DNA of 15,097 bases. Source: Candidatus Latescibacterota bacterium. Lineage in GTDB: Bacteria; Latescibacterota; MVCY01; DTYK01. This document shows, piece by piece, positions 4,745 through 11,737 of the stretch. How positions within the stretch are numbered: position 1 is the stretch's first letter; every line of letters begins with the position of its first letter. Location: contig DTYK01000170.1 in NCBI GenBank assembly GCA_012961925.1, positions 1-15,097 of the forward strand. Direction: 5' to 3'. The notes beneath the pieces are model-generated. The model saw only the letters and a program-made list of their open reading frames with translations, did not search any database and was not told the DNA's origin. Both the position numbers and the translations under genes were made by a program.

Positions 4745-7459
4745 CTATCTTATCAGAACCATCCGCCTCGTCCTTCTGAAATTCCCTGCCTCCATCCTGC
4801 AGATATAGAGGCCGCCGGCCACGTCTCTCCCCTGCTCGTCCTTCCCGTCCCAGAGCACAACATGGGGTCCTGCCTCAGCCTCCCCATCGAAGAGCCTCCT
4901 GATCCGTCTGCCCAAAACATCATAAATGACGATCGTTACACGCTGGAGGCGCTGAGGATCGGTAGGAATCAGAGGAATCCGGAATGGTATACGGGTAACG
5001 GTTCCAAAAGGATTTGGGAAGTTCTGATCCAGGGAGAGTATCTGAGGCGAATCAGGATCAACCTTCAGGTAGGGCTGCCAGTCCACAGGGCCCTGTATCC
5101 TGCTGGCTATGACCACGGGATCGGAGGTCCCCCACCAGTTGTTCGGGGCGGAGATCTCTATTGCCGTAAGATTCAACACCGCCCAGACATTATCCACAAT
5201 TATGTTCAGGCCGTCCAGCGATGGGACGGCTGAACCATCGCACTCCAGGGCATAGAGATTGCCCTTCAACCTGTTCCCTACCAGCCTGGCCGACGAGGAG
5301 AGGCTTAATATGCCAACGTTATTGTCAAGGATGGTGTTGTCGCTGATGAGCAGTTCTCCAGACGATCCGTCCTCTTCCCCAACTATCACGATCCCGTTCT
5401 GGTTGCTGCTGATCCCCGAGCCTGTAATGCTCGACCTGGCCCTCCAGGAACTCAGACTTATGCCATCACCTTTATTATCCTGGATGACCGAACGATACAC
5501 ATAGATCTTCTTCAATCCCTCCCCCTGGATTCCATGCCCATCATTATCAAGGATCTCAGAGTCTCTGACTCCTACGGATACCGTCCCGCGGATTTTCAGC
5601 CCCGCTGCCCCGTTACCCCTGATCGTGGTCGAGACAAGGTCAAGGTTACCCTCACGGAATCCAAGGTTGACCCCGTCATAAACGCTGCCCTTTATAACAA
5701 CGTCTGACATCACCAGATTTCCGGTAATATTTTCTCCACTCACGCCGACCCGCGCGTTCTCTATGATGCAGTTCTCCATTGCAACATCTACCGAATCCCC
5801 CTCAAGACGAACCCCATACCAACTACCCTCTCCCCTCGTAGTTAATCTGACTGGACTCCAGTATGGACCTTTGTTGATCCGAAGTTCTCCCCGCACTATG
5901 AGTTCTGGCCGAGATGGGTCCACACCACTCTGCAGCTCATCGGTTGTTGCGAAGCGGACGATGGTACCGGAGTCAATGGTGAGCGTTGCACCCGGCTCTA
6001 TTATGATGTCCTTGCTGACGAAGACGTTCCCGGACCACTCTGCCGGACGCGTGATGCGAGACGCAAGAAAGTCGAACCTGAAGTCAACAACCATATCCTT
6101 TCCCTGACGCTGTATATTGGTGATCCCGAAGAATGTCGTTTCAAAATACCCGATGCTGTTAGGATTTGTTTCGGGCGTAAAGGCGGTGAACCTCTCGCCG
6201 TCAAACACATCGGTGGCATCACCCATGTTCCCGTAGTGATACTTCCTGTAATTCTCATCATGTGCCCAGAAGTCGAGGTTATCCCGGCCCGAATCCGGAT
6301 CGGGCCTACGCCCTCCTGGATAACCCTTGTCGTCATATAAACCATCGGCGCACTCAAGGTCAACCTTTTTCAGGGTCTCGTCATTATTATTCCCGGACCA
6401 GTAGACATGCCAGATCAGAAGCCCGCTCTGGGGTATATGTCGGTCGTAATAACCTGAAGGCCCACGGTTTTCGATGAGAAAATATTCCCCCGGACCTATG
6501 ATTATCTTATATACTGCCCCACCCTCCCACACATTTCCTATGACCACGTTTGACTGGAATCCATAGACAATCCGGAGCCTGTCCCCCTCAAGCCAGCCAA
6601 GTTTCTCCCTTGACCAAGCAGAGAGTGGATTTGGACCGTCATCGTCATTCCATCCAAGCGCACCATACCCCATCAATCCCCACCGGCCGATCCCGGCTGA
6701 GTCTTCCTCAGGAGGTAGATCAGGACGTTCCACTATCTCTGTATCGTAGAGATCCGGCAGGCCAAGGGCATGTCCGTATTCATGCGCCATCAGCGCAACA
6801 GTATAGGAAAAACCCCTGCCTCGGAGTGTCGCACCGTCTGAAATCAGGATGTTACCATGGGGCCCGCCCCTATCATTGGTCACGAAGACACGGTCAAGTC
6901 CAAGGCCCAGGATTCCCACCGCAGGCCCTTTGATGAAACCGGAGGGTATGCTTCTGAGTATTATGAAGATAAAATAATCTACATAACCATCGTTGTTCAC
7001 GTCGTAAAGGCTGAAGTCCACCTCCCTGTCCACCGCTTCCAGGATCTCCCTGTTAAAATCTCCGTATCCACCTTCATCACCGTCAGAAGCTCCTCTGACG
7101 TAATGTCCCGGCCCATGTTTTGACACATACCTCTTTTTCAAGACCGAGCCTTTGATCAGCAGAGCGCCATCGGACATCTCTAAGTAAAAATGGGTGAAGC
7201 TGCCGGGTAGATCGGGATTGAAGAGGCCGCCAGCCCAGCCGGGAGCCAGGGAGTCAGCAGGGGCCTCGCCGGCAAATCTGGCGAAGATCACAAGGACATT
7301 CTGCTCGCCCTTGCTCTCAAGCACCTCTCCAGGTACTAACTTTGCCCTCTTCTGAGAAACCCCTCCGCATATAAAATCTGGCTCGGCTGATGATCGCCCA
7401 CAAAGGAAGAGGGCAAAGGCCAAAGTTAATAAAACTGCTGAAATATTTCCCTTCACCAT
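4745..7459 (-). CDS. Secreted M6-family metalloprotease with beta-helix and FlgD-like C-terminal domain
   Basis: A 904-aa protein. The start is the ATG at 7459, which gives a classical signal peptide (MVKGNISAVL, hydrophobic core, SSA cleavage near residue 25); an upstream reading to 7525 adds only 22 unlikely residues. Residues about 50-440 form an immune-inhibitor-A-like M6 peptidase domain: zinc motif HEYGH at 226-230 with Asp236 (HExxHxxGxxD), and a calcium-type loop DVNNDGYVD at 153-161. Residues about 470-800 are a right-handed parallel beta-helix (recurrent GN/DN turns). The last 90 residues, after LSLDQNFPNPF, are a FlgD-Ig/Por-type domain with VYDVLGR-like (IVIYDVLGRRIR) and LWDGKDEQG motifs, ending MVLIR. 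Such C-termini often mark export or surface attachment in FCB-group bacteria. It stands alone, transcribed away from the Nudix gene. Likely an extracellular protease. Confidence 0.92.
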   Translation of the reverse strand: MVKGNISAVLLTLAFALFLCGRSSAEPDFICGGVSQKRAKLVPGEVLESKGEQNVLVIFARFAGEAPADSLAPGWAGGLFNPDLPGSFTHFYLEMSDGALLIKGSVLKKRYVSKHGPGHYVRGASDGDEGGYGDFNREILEAVDREVDFSLYDVNNDGYVDYFIFIILRSIPSGFIKGPAVGILGLGLDRVFVTNDRGGPHGNILISDGATLRGRGFSYTVALMAHEYGHALGLPDLYDTEIVERPDLPPEEDSAGIGRWGLMGYGALGWNDDDGPNPLSAWSREKLGWLEGDRLRIVYGFQSNVVIGNVWEGGAVYKIIIGPGEYFLIENRGPSGYYDRHIPQSGLLIWHVYWSGNNNDETLKKVDLECADGLYDDKGYPGGRRPDPDSGRDNLDFWAHDENYRKYHYGNMGDATDVFDGERFTAFTPETNPNSIGYFETTFFGITNIQRQGKDMVVDFRFDFLASRITRPAEWSGNVFVSKDIIIEPGATLTIDSGTIVRFATTDELQSGVDPSRPELIVRGELRINKGPYWSPVRLTTRGEGSWYGVRLEGDSVDVAMENCIIENARVGVSGENITGNLVMSDVVIKGSVYDGVNLGFREGNLDLVSTTIRGNGAAGLKIRGTVSVGVRDSEILDNDGHGIQGEGLKKIYVYRSVIQDNKGDGISLSSWRARSSITGSGISSNQNGIVIVGEEDGSSGELLISDNTILDNNVGILSLSSSARLVGNRLKGNLYALECDGSAVPSLDGLNIIVDNVWAVLNLTAIEISAPNNWWGTSDPVVIASRIQGPVDWQPYLKVDPDSPQILSLDQNFPNPFGTVTRIPFRIPLIPTDPQRLQRVTIVIYDVLGRRIRRLFDGEAEAGPHVVLWDGKDEQGRDVAGGLYICRMEAGNFRRTRRMVLIR

Positions 7460-7611
7460 AGCGTCTTCAATATATATGAATTGCGCAAAAAAAGCAACAG
7501 AGGTCATAACAAGTAGACACAACAAATCTGTCGCCTCAACCAGAAAGACGGTTGGATCGTCAATAAGATTAGAAGGAACAAGTGGATATCCTAAAATGCG
7601 TCAAAAAATCC

Positions 7612-7646
7612 TTGCTTCTGATATCTTTTTGGGATATATTATATCA
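7612..7646. promoter_or_regulatory. Divergent promoter region between protease and Nudix genes
   Basis: On the + strand TTGCTT (7612-7617), 17 nt, TATATT (7635-7640) points to the Nudix gene. On the minus strand TATAAT (7643-7638) preceded by TGA makes an extended -10 pointing to the protease gene, about 170 nt before its ATG. The two -10 boxes overlap, so the promoters should exclude one another. Prediction only. Confidence 0.4.
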
Positions 7647-7731
7647 CAAAACTTGAAAAAAACAGATCAGATGTAAAATGGGTCGAGCTAACTGCCTTGT
7701 ATAGTAGAGGATGAAGCGCCCTTAAGCCTGA

Positions 7732-7762
7732 GCCGCTAAGACCGTCCGGCGAACGGAGCGGC
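7732..7762 (+). other. GC-rich hairpin in the leader of the Nudix gene
   Basis: GCCGCT (7732-7737) pairs with AGCGGC (7757-7762), and CCGT (7742-7745) with ACGG (7753-7756), leaving AAGA as an asymmetric bulge and a 7-nt loop. It would lie in the mRNA leader about 30 nt before the start codon if the predicted promoter is used. No known riboswitch fold is recognised. Confidence 0.4.
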
Positions 7763-7792
7763 CGGTTTTCCGACCTTCTGAGTGGATCTGGT

Positions 7793-8200
7793 ATGGTGGA
7801 AAAAGAAGTGGTCACATCCTTTCTTCTCTGCAAGGGGAGGATCCTGATCCTGCGGAGGAGCGAAAGCGTGGGAACATACAGGGGGAAATGGGCCGGTGTA
7901 AGCGGCTATGTGGAAGACTCCGTTGATAAACAGGCATTTATCGAGATAGAAGAGGAGACAGGCCTTTCCGAAGATGATGTCCAGCTTATAAGAAAGGGCC
8001 GGCCTCTGGAGGTTCATGACCAAGGGATAGGGGTGAAGTGGGTGGTTCACCCCTATCTGTTCCGTGTAAGAGATCCAGGGAAGATCAGGATCGATTGGGA
8101 ACATAAGCAGGCTAAGTGGATACGCCCGGAAGAAATTAACCGGTACGAAACCGTACCAAAGCTGAAGGAGGTATTACAAAGGGTGTATGAAAGAATATAG
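7793..8200 (+). CDS. Nudix hydrolase
   Basis: A 135-aa Nudix-fold protein that should cleave nucleoside-diphosphate-linked substrates with Mg2+. The Nudix box is at residues 38-58: GYVE, then QAFIEIEEETGL. The metal-binding EE pair (54-55) and the following TGL are intact. Compared with the MutT box (G-x5-E-x7-RE-U-xEE-x-GU) it is two residues shorter, lacks the first lone Glu, and has no Arg before the helix Glu. This variant looks like the small Nudix subfamily with an SGYxE start and a C-terminal WEHxxxxWIxPEEI and TVPKL block, both seen here (from about residues 100 and 119). The substrate is unknown. The ATG at 7793 has only a weak GTGG upstream. It is followed by the lipoprotein gene, probably not in the same operon because a repeat lies between. 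Confidence 0.88.
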   Translation: MVEKEVVTSFLLCKGRILILRRSESVGTYRGKWAGVSGYVEDSVDKQAFIEIEEETGLSEDDVQLIRKGRPLEVHDQGIGVKWVVHPYLFRVRDPGKIRIDWEHKQAKWIRPEEINRYETVPKLKEVLQRVYERI

Positions 8201-8246
8201 GTACCCCTTCTGCCGAAAGCCTGGTTTCAGGAGCGGTGTTCTTCGA

Positions 8247-9083
8247 ATGTTGAACAGCAGGAGAAAGGCTGAGCCTAACAGATCTTCGCTGCGAACCAGT
8301 AGGGACCGGATCTATCCGATCTGCATCAGATGGCATAAATGTCGCCTATGCACATACTTAAAGTGGGGGTTTCCATACTATGTAGTTATCATATCCTCTC
8401 TCCTGCTTGGAGGGTGTGGGTATCATCTCCCAGTCCCAGGCTATCCTGGCCTTCCTAATGTGAAGGTTGTGAGCAGAGATAGAGTTGCCCAACTGCCCTT
8501 TAAAGAGATAAGAGCCCGGTGGATGGTCTGGTTTGCTGTACCAAACCCTTTGTTCAGAGAGACGGACCAGAAAGCGCTCCCGCTTCTTAGATCCGCCAAT
8601 ATCGAGTTGGTACAGGTCTCTGCCATCCTTTTTGGTGAAGAGATGATCGATGCCTGGATTAAAGAGGCCTGTAGAAGGGATACAGCAACCCTTTCAACCT
8701 ATGAAGAGGTGAGGAAGGAGTATCAAGAGAAACACCACCCTGATAAGTGGCTCAGGATAAGATTGGATCTGCAGTCTGAGTTTGCGGAACCCTCAACGGA
8801 TCCAGAACTGTGGACGATCTACCTGGAGGACGAGCAGGGTGTAATGTATGAGCCGGTCTTCATTAAGAAAGGAAACCCGGTGGTCGAACACAGAGAGATC
8901 CCTCCCATATATCCATATCGAGAGGAACCAATCATAATTACCCGGATTATTCGAATTGTCGACCTGTACTTTCCAAGGGTAACCTTTTTTGGCAGGAGTC
9001 TTTTAGAGGACACCGGATCTCTTAAACTGGTCTTCTCTCGCAACAGAGAGATTGTGGGTGAAGGCAAATGGGTCTTCCAATAG
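8247..9083 (+). CDS. Lipoprotein of unknown function (start uncertain)
   Basis: The body (8370-9083) is a convincing secreted lipoprotein: hydrophobic segment YYVVIISSLLLGGC with a lipobox LGGC whose Cys codon is at 8415, then about 220 residues with PLLRSANIELVQVSAILFG, a charged EVRKEYQEKHHP stretch and a C-terminal beta-rich part (SLKLVFSRNREIVGEGKW). I recognise no family. The start is the problem: the open frame extends upstream through a dispersed repeat (8296-8359) whose translation is not protein-like, and the only in-frame ATGs (8187, 8247) give an implausible 60-plus residue lead. An ATG at 8348 in the -1 frame, if one G of the G5 run (8365-8369) is dropped, gives MHILKVGF followed directly by the signal peptide, with Cys at residue 23. 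The true start is probably 8348, with an indel or sequencing error. It may share a unit with the M23 peptidase downstream. Confidence 0.7.
   Translation: MLNSRRKAEPNRSSLRTSRDRIYPICIRWHKCRLCTYLKWGFPYYVVIISSLLLGGCGYHLPVPGYPGLPNVKVVSRDRVAQLPFKEIRARWMVWFAVPNPLFRETDQKALPLLRSANIELVQVSAILFGEEMIDAWIKEACRRDTATLSTYEEVRKEYQEKHHPDKWLRIRLDLQSEFAEPSTDPELWTIYLEDEQGVMYEPVFIKKGNPVVEHREIPPIYPYREEPIIITRIIRIVDLYFPRVTFFGRSLLEDTGSLKLVFSRNREIVGEGKWVFQ
8296..8359 (+). repeat. Dispersed palindromic repeat, copy A
   Basis: About 64 nt, with core GATCTATCCG, CTGCATCA and GGCATAAATG-CGCCT. An inverted copy lies at 10933-11000. Contains two small perfect stems: ATCTG-CAT-CAGAT (8319-8331) and GCATA/TATGC (8333-8351). 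It overlaps the apparent 5' end of the lipoprotein frame, and its right end supplies the ATG at 8348. Confidence 0.65.
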
Positions 9084-9122
9084 ACTGTTGAAATAACGCT
9101 TCAACCCAGGTCCGTCAAGTCG

Positions 9123-9157
9123 CATTCACTGTTTTTCGAATCTGGGTTCAATGAACC
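9123..9157 (+). repeat. Possible short direct repeat, copy 1
   Basis: 35 nt starting CATTCACTG and ending GAACC; 26 of 35 positions match 11060-11094 in the same orientation, and most differences are transitions. It sits in the 128-nt gap between the lipoprotein and M23 genes and includes a GGTTC-AAT-GAACC hairpin. The match is near the limit of chance for a window this size. Confidence 0.3.
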
Positions 9158-9211
9158 GGTCCTTCGATTACGTAGACCATTCTTTGACTCAATTAGACCA
9201 GGGGGTGATCG

Positions 9212-10453
9212 GTGAGATATGATAATCTCAAGCTTAGCCTGGCAGGAGTTGCCCTCCTATGCCTGGCCGGATGGGGCCTGTCGAACAGACTCAACCATCG
9301 TCAGCCCAGCGTAGAAGAGAAACCTAAGGAAAAAGTGGTTTATCATATGGTCGCTGATACATTAAAGAGCGGAGAATCGCTCTATCTTTCCCTCAGGAAA
9401 AAAGGCGTCCCGGGTACGGAGATTCAGAAGCTGATGGACGCCTCTGCGAACATCGTCAACCTCCGGAGATCTTATCCAGGGGAATATTACCTTCTGTCCT
9501 ACGATTCCACAAAGACCATCAGTAGATTTGAGTACCATCGGAACAGTCATGATGTGCTTGTTGTGGAGAGAAAAGGCGGGAAGTTCCAGGCACACAGGCA
9601 ACAGGCCCAATATGAGATGAGGGTACGTTGGATCACAGGGCGTGTCTCCGGCACCCTGTGGGATTCGATCCTTAACAAAGGCGAGAAACCCGATCTTGTC
9701 CTTGCCTTCACTGATATCTTTCAGTGGAACGTAGATTTCCTGGTCGATCCACGAGACGGTGACGAATTCACAATAATATTCGAAGAGTACAGAAACAACG
9801 GAACGTTTGTAAAATATGGAAGAATCCTTGCTGCCAAATATAAGGACCTGGTTGCAATCCTCTATCGCGATCCAGAAGGACATCAGGATTATTACGATCC
9901 GAGAGGGCGATCGTTGCGAAAGGCCTTCCTCAGATCGCCTCTCAATTACAGGAGGATCAGCTCCGGGTTCAGTTATCGACGCCTCCATCCCATCTACAAG
10001 ATATACCGCCCTCATCCGGGGATAGATTACGCCGCCCCTGTGGGAACCCCGGTGGTCGCTTCTGCCGATGGCACCGTTGTCTATGCAGGATGGAAGAACG
10101 GATTTGGAAAGTTCATAAAGATCAACCATGGGAACGGTTATTACACCACTTATGGCCATCTCTCTCGCTATGCTAAGGGGATCAGAAGGGGGATCAGGGT
10201 GAGACAAGGGCAGGTGATAGGATACGTGGGCAGAACCGGTATAGCGACAGGGCCCCACCTGGACTATCGATTTATCAAAGACGGTAGGTTTTTGAATCCA
10301 TTGACCGTAGATATCCCGGGGGCATCATCAGTCAAGAAGAGATACATTGAAGAGTTTTATAAAGCGAAGGATAAGATGTTGGACGCTTTGATCTTCTCTG
10401 AGGAAAGGAAGATGTTGGCAGAAAGGGAACCGGAAGCCGTTCCTCCTCAGTGA
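9212..10453 (+). CDS. M23-family peptidase (murein endopeptidase) with OapA/LysM-like N-terminus
   Basis: A 413-aa protein starting at GTG 9212, with GGGGG 6 nt upstream. An N-terminal membrane anchor or signal segment (LSLAGVALLCLAGW) is followed by an OapA/LysM-like region (about 45-130: VVYHMVADTLKSGESLYLSLRK...) and a beta-rich middle. The M23 LytM domain (about 255-375) has His268 and Asp272 (HPGID), His316 (YGHLS) and a GPHLDYRF motif at 347-354. In LytM-type enzymes the last motif is HxH, with the second His binding zinc; here it is His349-Leu-Asp351. Asp could still bind zinc, so activity is plausible but not certain. The context and architecture fit a periplasmic MepM-like endopeptidase opening cross-links during wall growth. 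The next gene starts 59 nt downstream on the same strand. Confidence 0.9.
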   Translation: MRYDNLKLSLAGVALLCLAGWGLSNRLNHRQPSVEEKPKEKVVYHMVADTLKSGESLYLSLRKKGVPGTEIQKLMDASANIVNLRRSYPGEYYLLSYDSTKTISRFEYHRNSHDVLVVERKGGKFQAHRQQAQYEMRVRWITGRVSGTLWDSILNKGEKPDLVLAFTDIFQWNVDFLVDPRDGDEFTIIFEEYRNNGTFVKYGRILAAKYKDLVAILYRDPEGHQDYYDPRGRSLRKAFLRSPLNYRRISSGFSYRRLHPIYKIYRPHPGIDYAAPVGTPVVASADGTVVYAGWKNGFGKFIKINHGNGYYTTYGHLSRYAKGIRRGIRVRQGQVIGYVGRTGIATGPHLDYRFIKDGRFLNPLTVDIPGASSVKKRYIEEFYKAKDKMLDALIFSEERKMLAEREPEAVPPQ

Positions 10454-10512
10454 TTCCATCACCGAGAGGCCGGGAAATGCCATGTTGTAAAGTCCTTCAA
10501 GGAGGGAGATCG

Positions 10513-10866
10513 ATGGGAAGGGAGGAAGATCTTCTCAAGAGATTAGAAGACGTCGCTGAACAGAATGGGAGGTACAGGAGAGAGGCCTATCTGTTTGTGT
10601 ACGCCGCCCTGGAATACACCCTCAATACGCTTCCTGAACGCCGTCACATAACCGGCAGGGAGCTTTTAGAGGGGATCAGCCAGTATGCCAGGAAGTTATA
10701 TGGAGGATTGGCAAAGACCGTCTTCAATCACTGGGGAATCGGGAAAACGGAGGACTTCGGTCAGATCGTCTTCAACCTGGTAGATGCGGGATTGATGAGC
10801 AAGACGGAAGAGGATTCGATAGATGACTTCAAGAACGTCTACGACTTCGAAGAGGAATTCGATTAA
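10513..10866 (+). CDS. Minf_1886-family conserved protein
   Basis: A 117-aa soluble protein. The start at ATG 10513 is set by a strong ribosome site (GGAGGGAG, 10501-10508); an in-frame ATG at 10450 would overlap the M23 gene and add 21 residues without family similarity. The family pattern is visible in order: RYRREAYLFVYAALEYTL, a RHITGRELLEGI segment, HWGIGKTEDFGQIVFNLV, AGLMSKTEEDS and an acidic YDFEEEFD tail. The family is common in Desulfobacterota, Planctomycetes and Verrucomicrobia and has no known function. It follows the M23 gene by 59 nt on the same strand, and a strong hairpin begins about 30 nt after its stop. Confidence 0.88.
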   Translation: MGREEDLLKRLEDVAEQNGRYRREAYLFVYAALEYTLNTLPERRHITGRELLEGISQYARKLYGGLAKTVFNHWGIGKTEDFGQIVFNLVDAGLMSKTEEDSIDDFKNVYDFEEEFD

Positions 10867-10897
10867 ACCCAGCTCCGGGTCGAATCAAAACAACGGG

Positions 10898-10928
10898 CCC
10901 TCCCACAGGTTCTGAATCTGCGGGAGGG
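10898..10928 (+). terminator. Strong hairpin after the Minf_1886-family gene
   Basis: CCCTCCC-A-CAG (10898-10908) pairs with CTG-C-GGGAGGG (10918-10928): 10 of 11 bp, with one A-C mismatch and a 9-nt loop. It lies about 30 nt past the stop codon. The following TATGTAATATT is only mildly T-rich, so termination is likely but may need Rho. Confidence 0.5.
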
Positions 10929-10932
10929 TATG

Positions 10933-11000
10933 TAATATTCGTAGAGGCGGCATTTATGCTGCCTGATGATGCAGGCCGGATAGATCTGGCCCTTACAAGT
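10933..11000 (-). repeat. Dispersed palindromic repeat, copy B (inverted)
   Basis: Read on the minus strand it gives GGGCCAGATCTATCCG, CTGCATCATCAGGC, AGCATAAATGCCGCCTC, matching copy A at 8296-8359 with a 2-4 nt length difference in the middle. It lies between the hairpin after the Minf_1886-family gene and a further small hairpin at 11002-11020 (CGCACC/GGTGCG). Confidence 0.65.
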
Positions 11001-11059
11001 CCGCACCGATCGAAGGTGCGTTAAGTTCATGTTTTGATGAATATACCACAAGAAAAGTC

Positions 11060-11094
11060 CATTCGGTGCTTTCCGAATCCAAGTTAAAAGAACC
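11060..11094 (+). repeat. Possible short direct repeat, copy 2
   Basis: 35 nt starting CATTCGGTG and ending GAACC, 26 of 35 identical to 9123-9157. The GGTTC hairpin arm of copy 1 is lost here. Weak evidence. Confidence 0.3.
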
Positions 11095-11333
11095 AATACA
11101 GGACCTTCTCTCTTCTCCCTTGCAGGACCGATCGGGTTAGATTCTCCCCCCCGCTGGATATCCTCTCGTCTGTTTATATAGGCCAGGCTTTGGTCTACTG
11201 ATGGATTGCCATCGGCAGTACCCTGGACATGGTTTTGTAAGACAATCACTGGAGAGATGTCGCCACACCGCCCAGAGGCATCTCCTTAAGTCCGGCATTC
11301 CGGGAAAACATCCGTCTCAAGCAAGTTACTGTT

Positions 11334-11594
11334 TTACTCGGCCTTCAAGGTGTTGACATACATGGTCAACCTTGACTTATAGCGGGCGGCGGTATTCTTA
11401 TGAATGACGCCTTTATTGGCGGTTTTGTCGATAACAGAGAGAGCCACCTGAAGGGCCTTCTGAGCATCTTCTCTTGTTTGGGCCCGGCGAACCTTCTTTA
11501 TGGCCGTCCTCATACTGGAACGGACGGCTGAATTCCTGGCCCTGGCAACCCTTTCCTGCTTCATCCTCTTGATGGCTGACTTATGACGTGGCAC
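11334..11594 (-). CDS. rpsT: 30S ribosomal protein S20
   Basis: 86 aa, the usual S20 length. It is Lys/Arg/Ala-rich and helical: the N-terminus MPRHKSAIKRMKQ, then NSAVRSSMRTAIKKVRRA, the conserved DKTANKGVIHKNTAARYKSRL near the end and a short tail. S20 binds 16S rRNA helices at the base of the 30S subunit early in assembly. The start is GTG at 11594, behind a nearly perfect ribosome site (GGGAGGTGAT, 4 nt spacing). S20 genes often use non-ATG starts, and in E. coli the protein represses its own translation; whether that holds here is unknown. It stands alone with its own promoter. Confidence 0.97.
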   Translation of the reverse strand: MPRHKSAIKRMKQERVARARNSAVRSSMRTAIKKVRRAQTREDAQKALQVALSVIDKTANKGVIHKNTAARYKSRLTMYVNTLKAE

Positions 11595-11622
11595 TATATC
11601 ACCTCCCTCTGGTTAGCATCCA

Positions 11623-11652
11623 AATATAACATCTTCTCCCTGAGAATGTCAA
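11623..11652 (-). promoter_or_regulatory. Promoter of rpsT
   Basis: Reading leftward: TTGACA (11652-11647), 18 nt, TATATT (11628-11623). Transcription would start near 11616, giving a leader of about 22 nt that holds the strong ribosome site. A perfect -35 and 5/6 -10 fit a ribosomal protein gene. Confidence 0.7.
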
Positions 11653-11737
11653 GGAAAATTCATAAGCACCGCGGTCACAGAGTTTATCAAGAGAGCACAG
11701 AGGATAATAAAATTCCTTTCTGTCAAGCATAATCCCT

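Larger units (their letters stand above)
7460..7792. other. 333-nt divergent intergenic region
   Basis: Between the divergent protease and Nudix genes. It is AT-rich with several A-runs from about 7460 to 7680 and GC-rich from 7700 onward. It holds the overlapping promoters and, at 7732-7762, a hairpin: GCCGCT, a one-sided AAGA bulge, CCGT, loop, ACGG, AGCGGC. A 66-codon open frame on the + strand (7476-7676) has no coding character and crosses the promoters. Confidence 0.5.
10867..11333. other. 467-nt gene-free stretch between convergent genes
   Basis: Contains a GC-rich hairpin (10898-10928), repeat copy B (10933-11000), a 6-bp hairpin CGCACC/GGTGCG (11002-11020), the possible direct-repeat copy 2 (11060-11094) and, just beyond the rpsT 3' end, a weak stem GAGATG (11254-11259) / CATCTC (11279-11284). 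A 128-codon open frame on the minus strand (10863-11249) crosses all of these and has no ribosome site or coding character. I see no gene. Confidence 0.55.

Noticed and set aside
6001..6363. 120-codon minus-strand open frame inside the M6 protease
   Set aside because: An alternate frame of a clearly coding gene with domains on both sides.
7476..7676. 66-codon + strand open frame upstream of the Nudix gene
   Set aside because: AT-rich, no ribosome site, overlaps the divergent promoter region.
10863..11249. 128-codon open frame on the minus strand
   Set aside because: It crosses a terminator-like hairpin and the dispersed repeat, has no ribosome site, and its composition is not protein-like (the repeat translates to an IYPACI-HKCRLYEYY string also seen in front of the lipoprotein).
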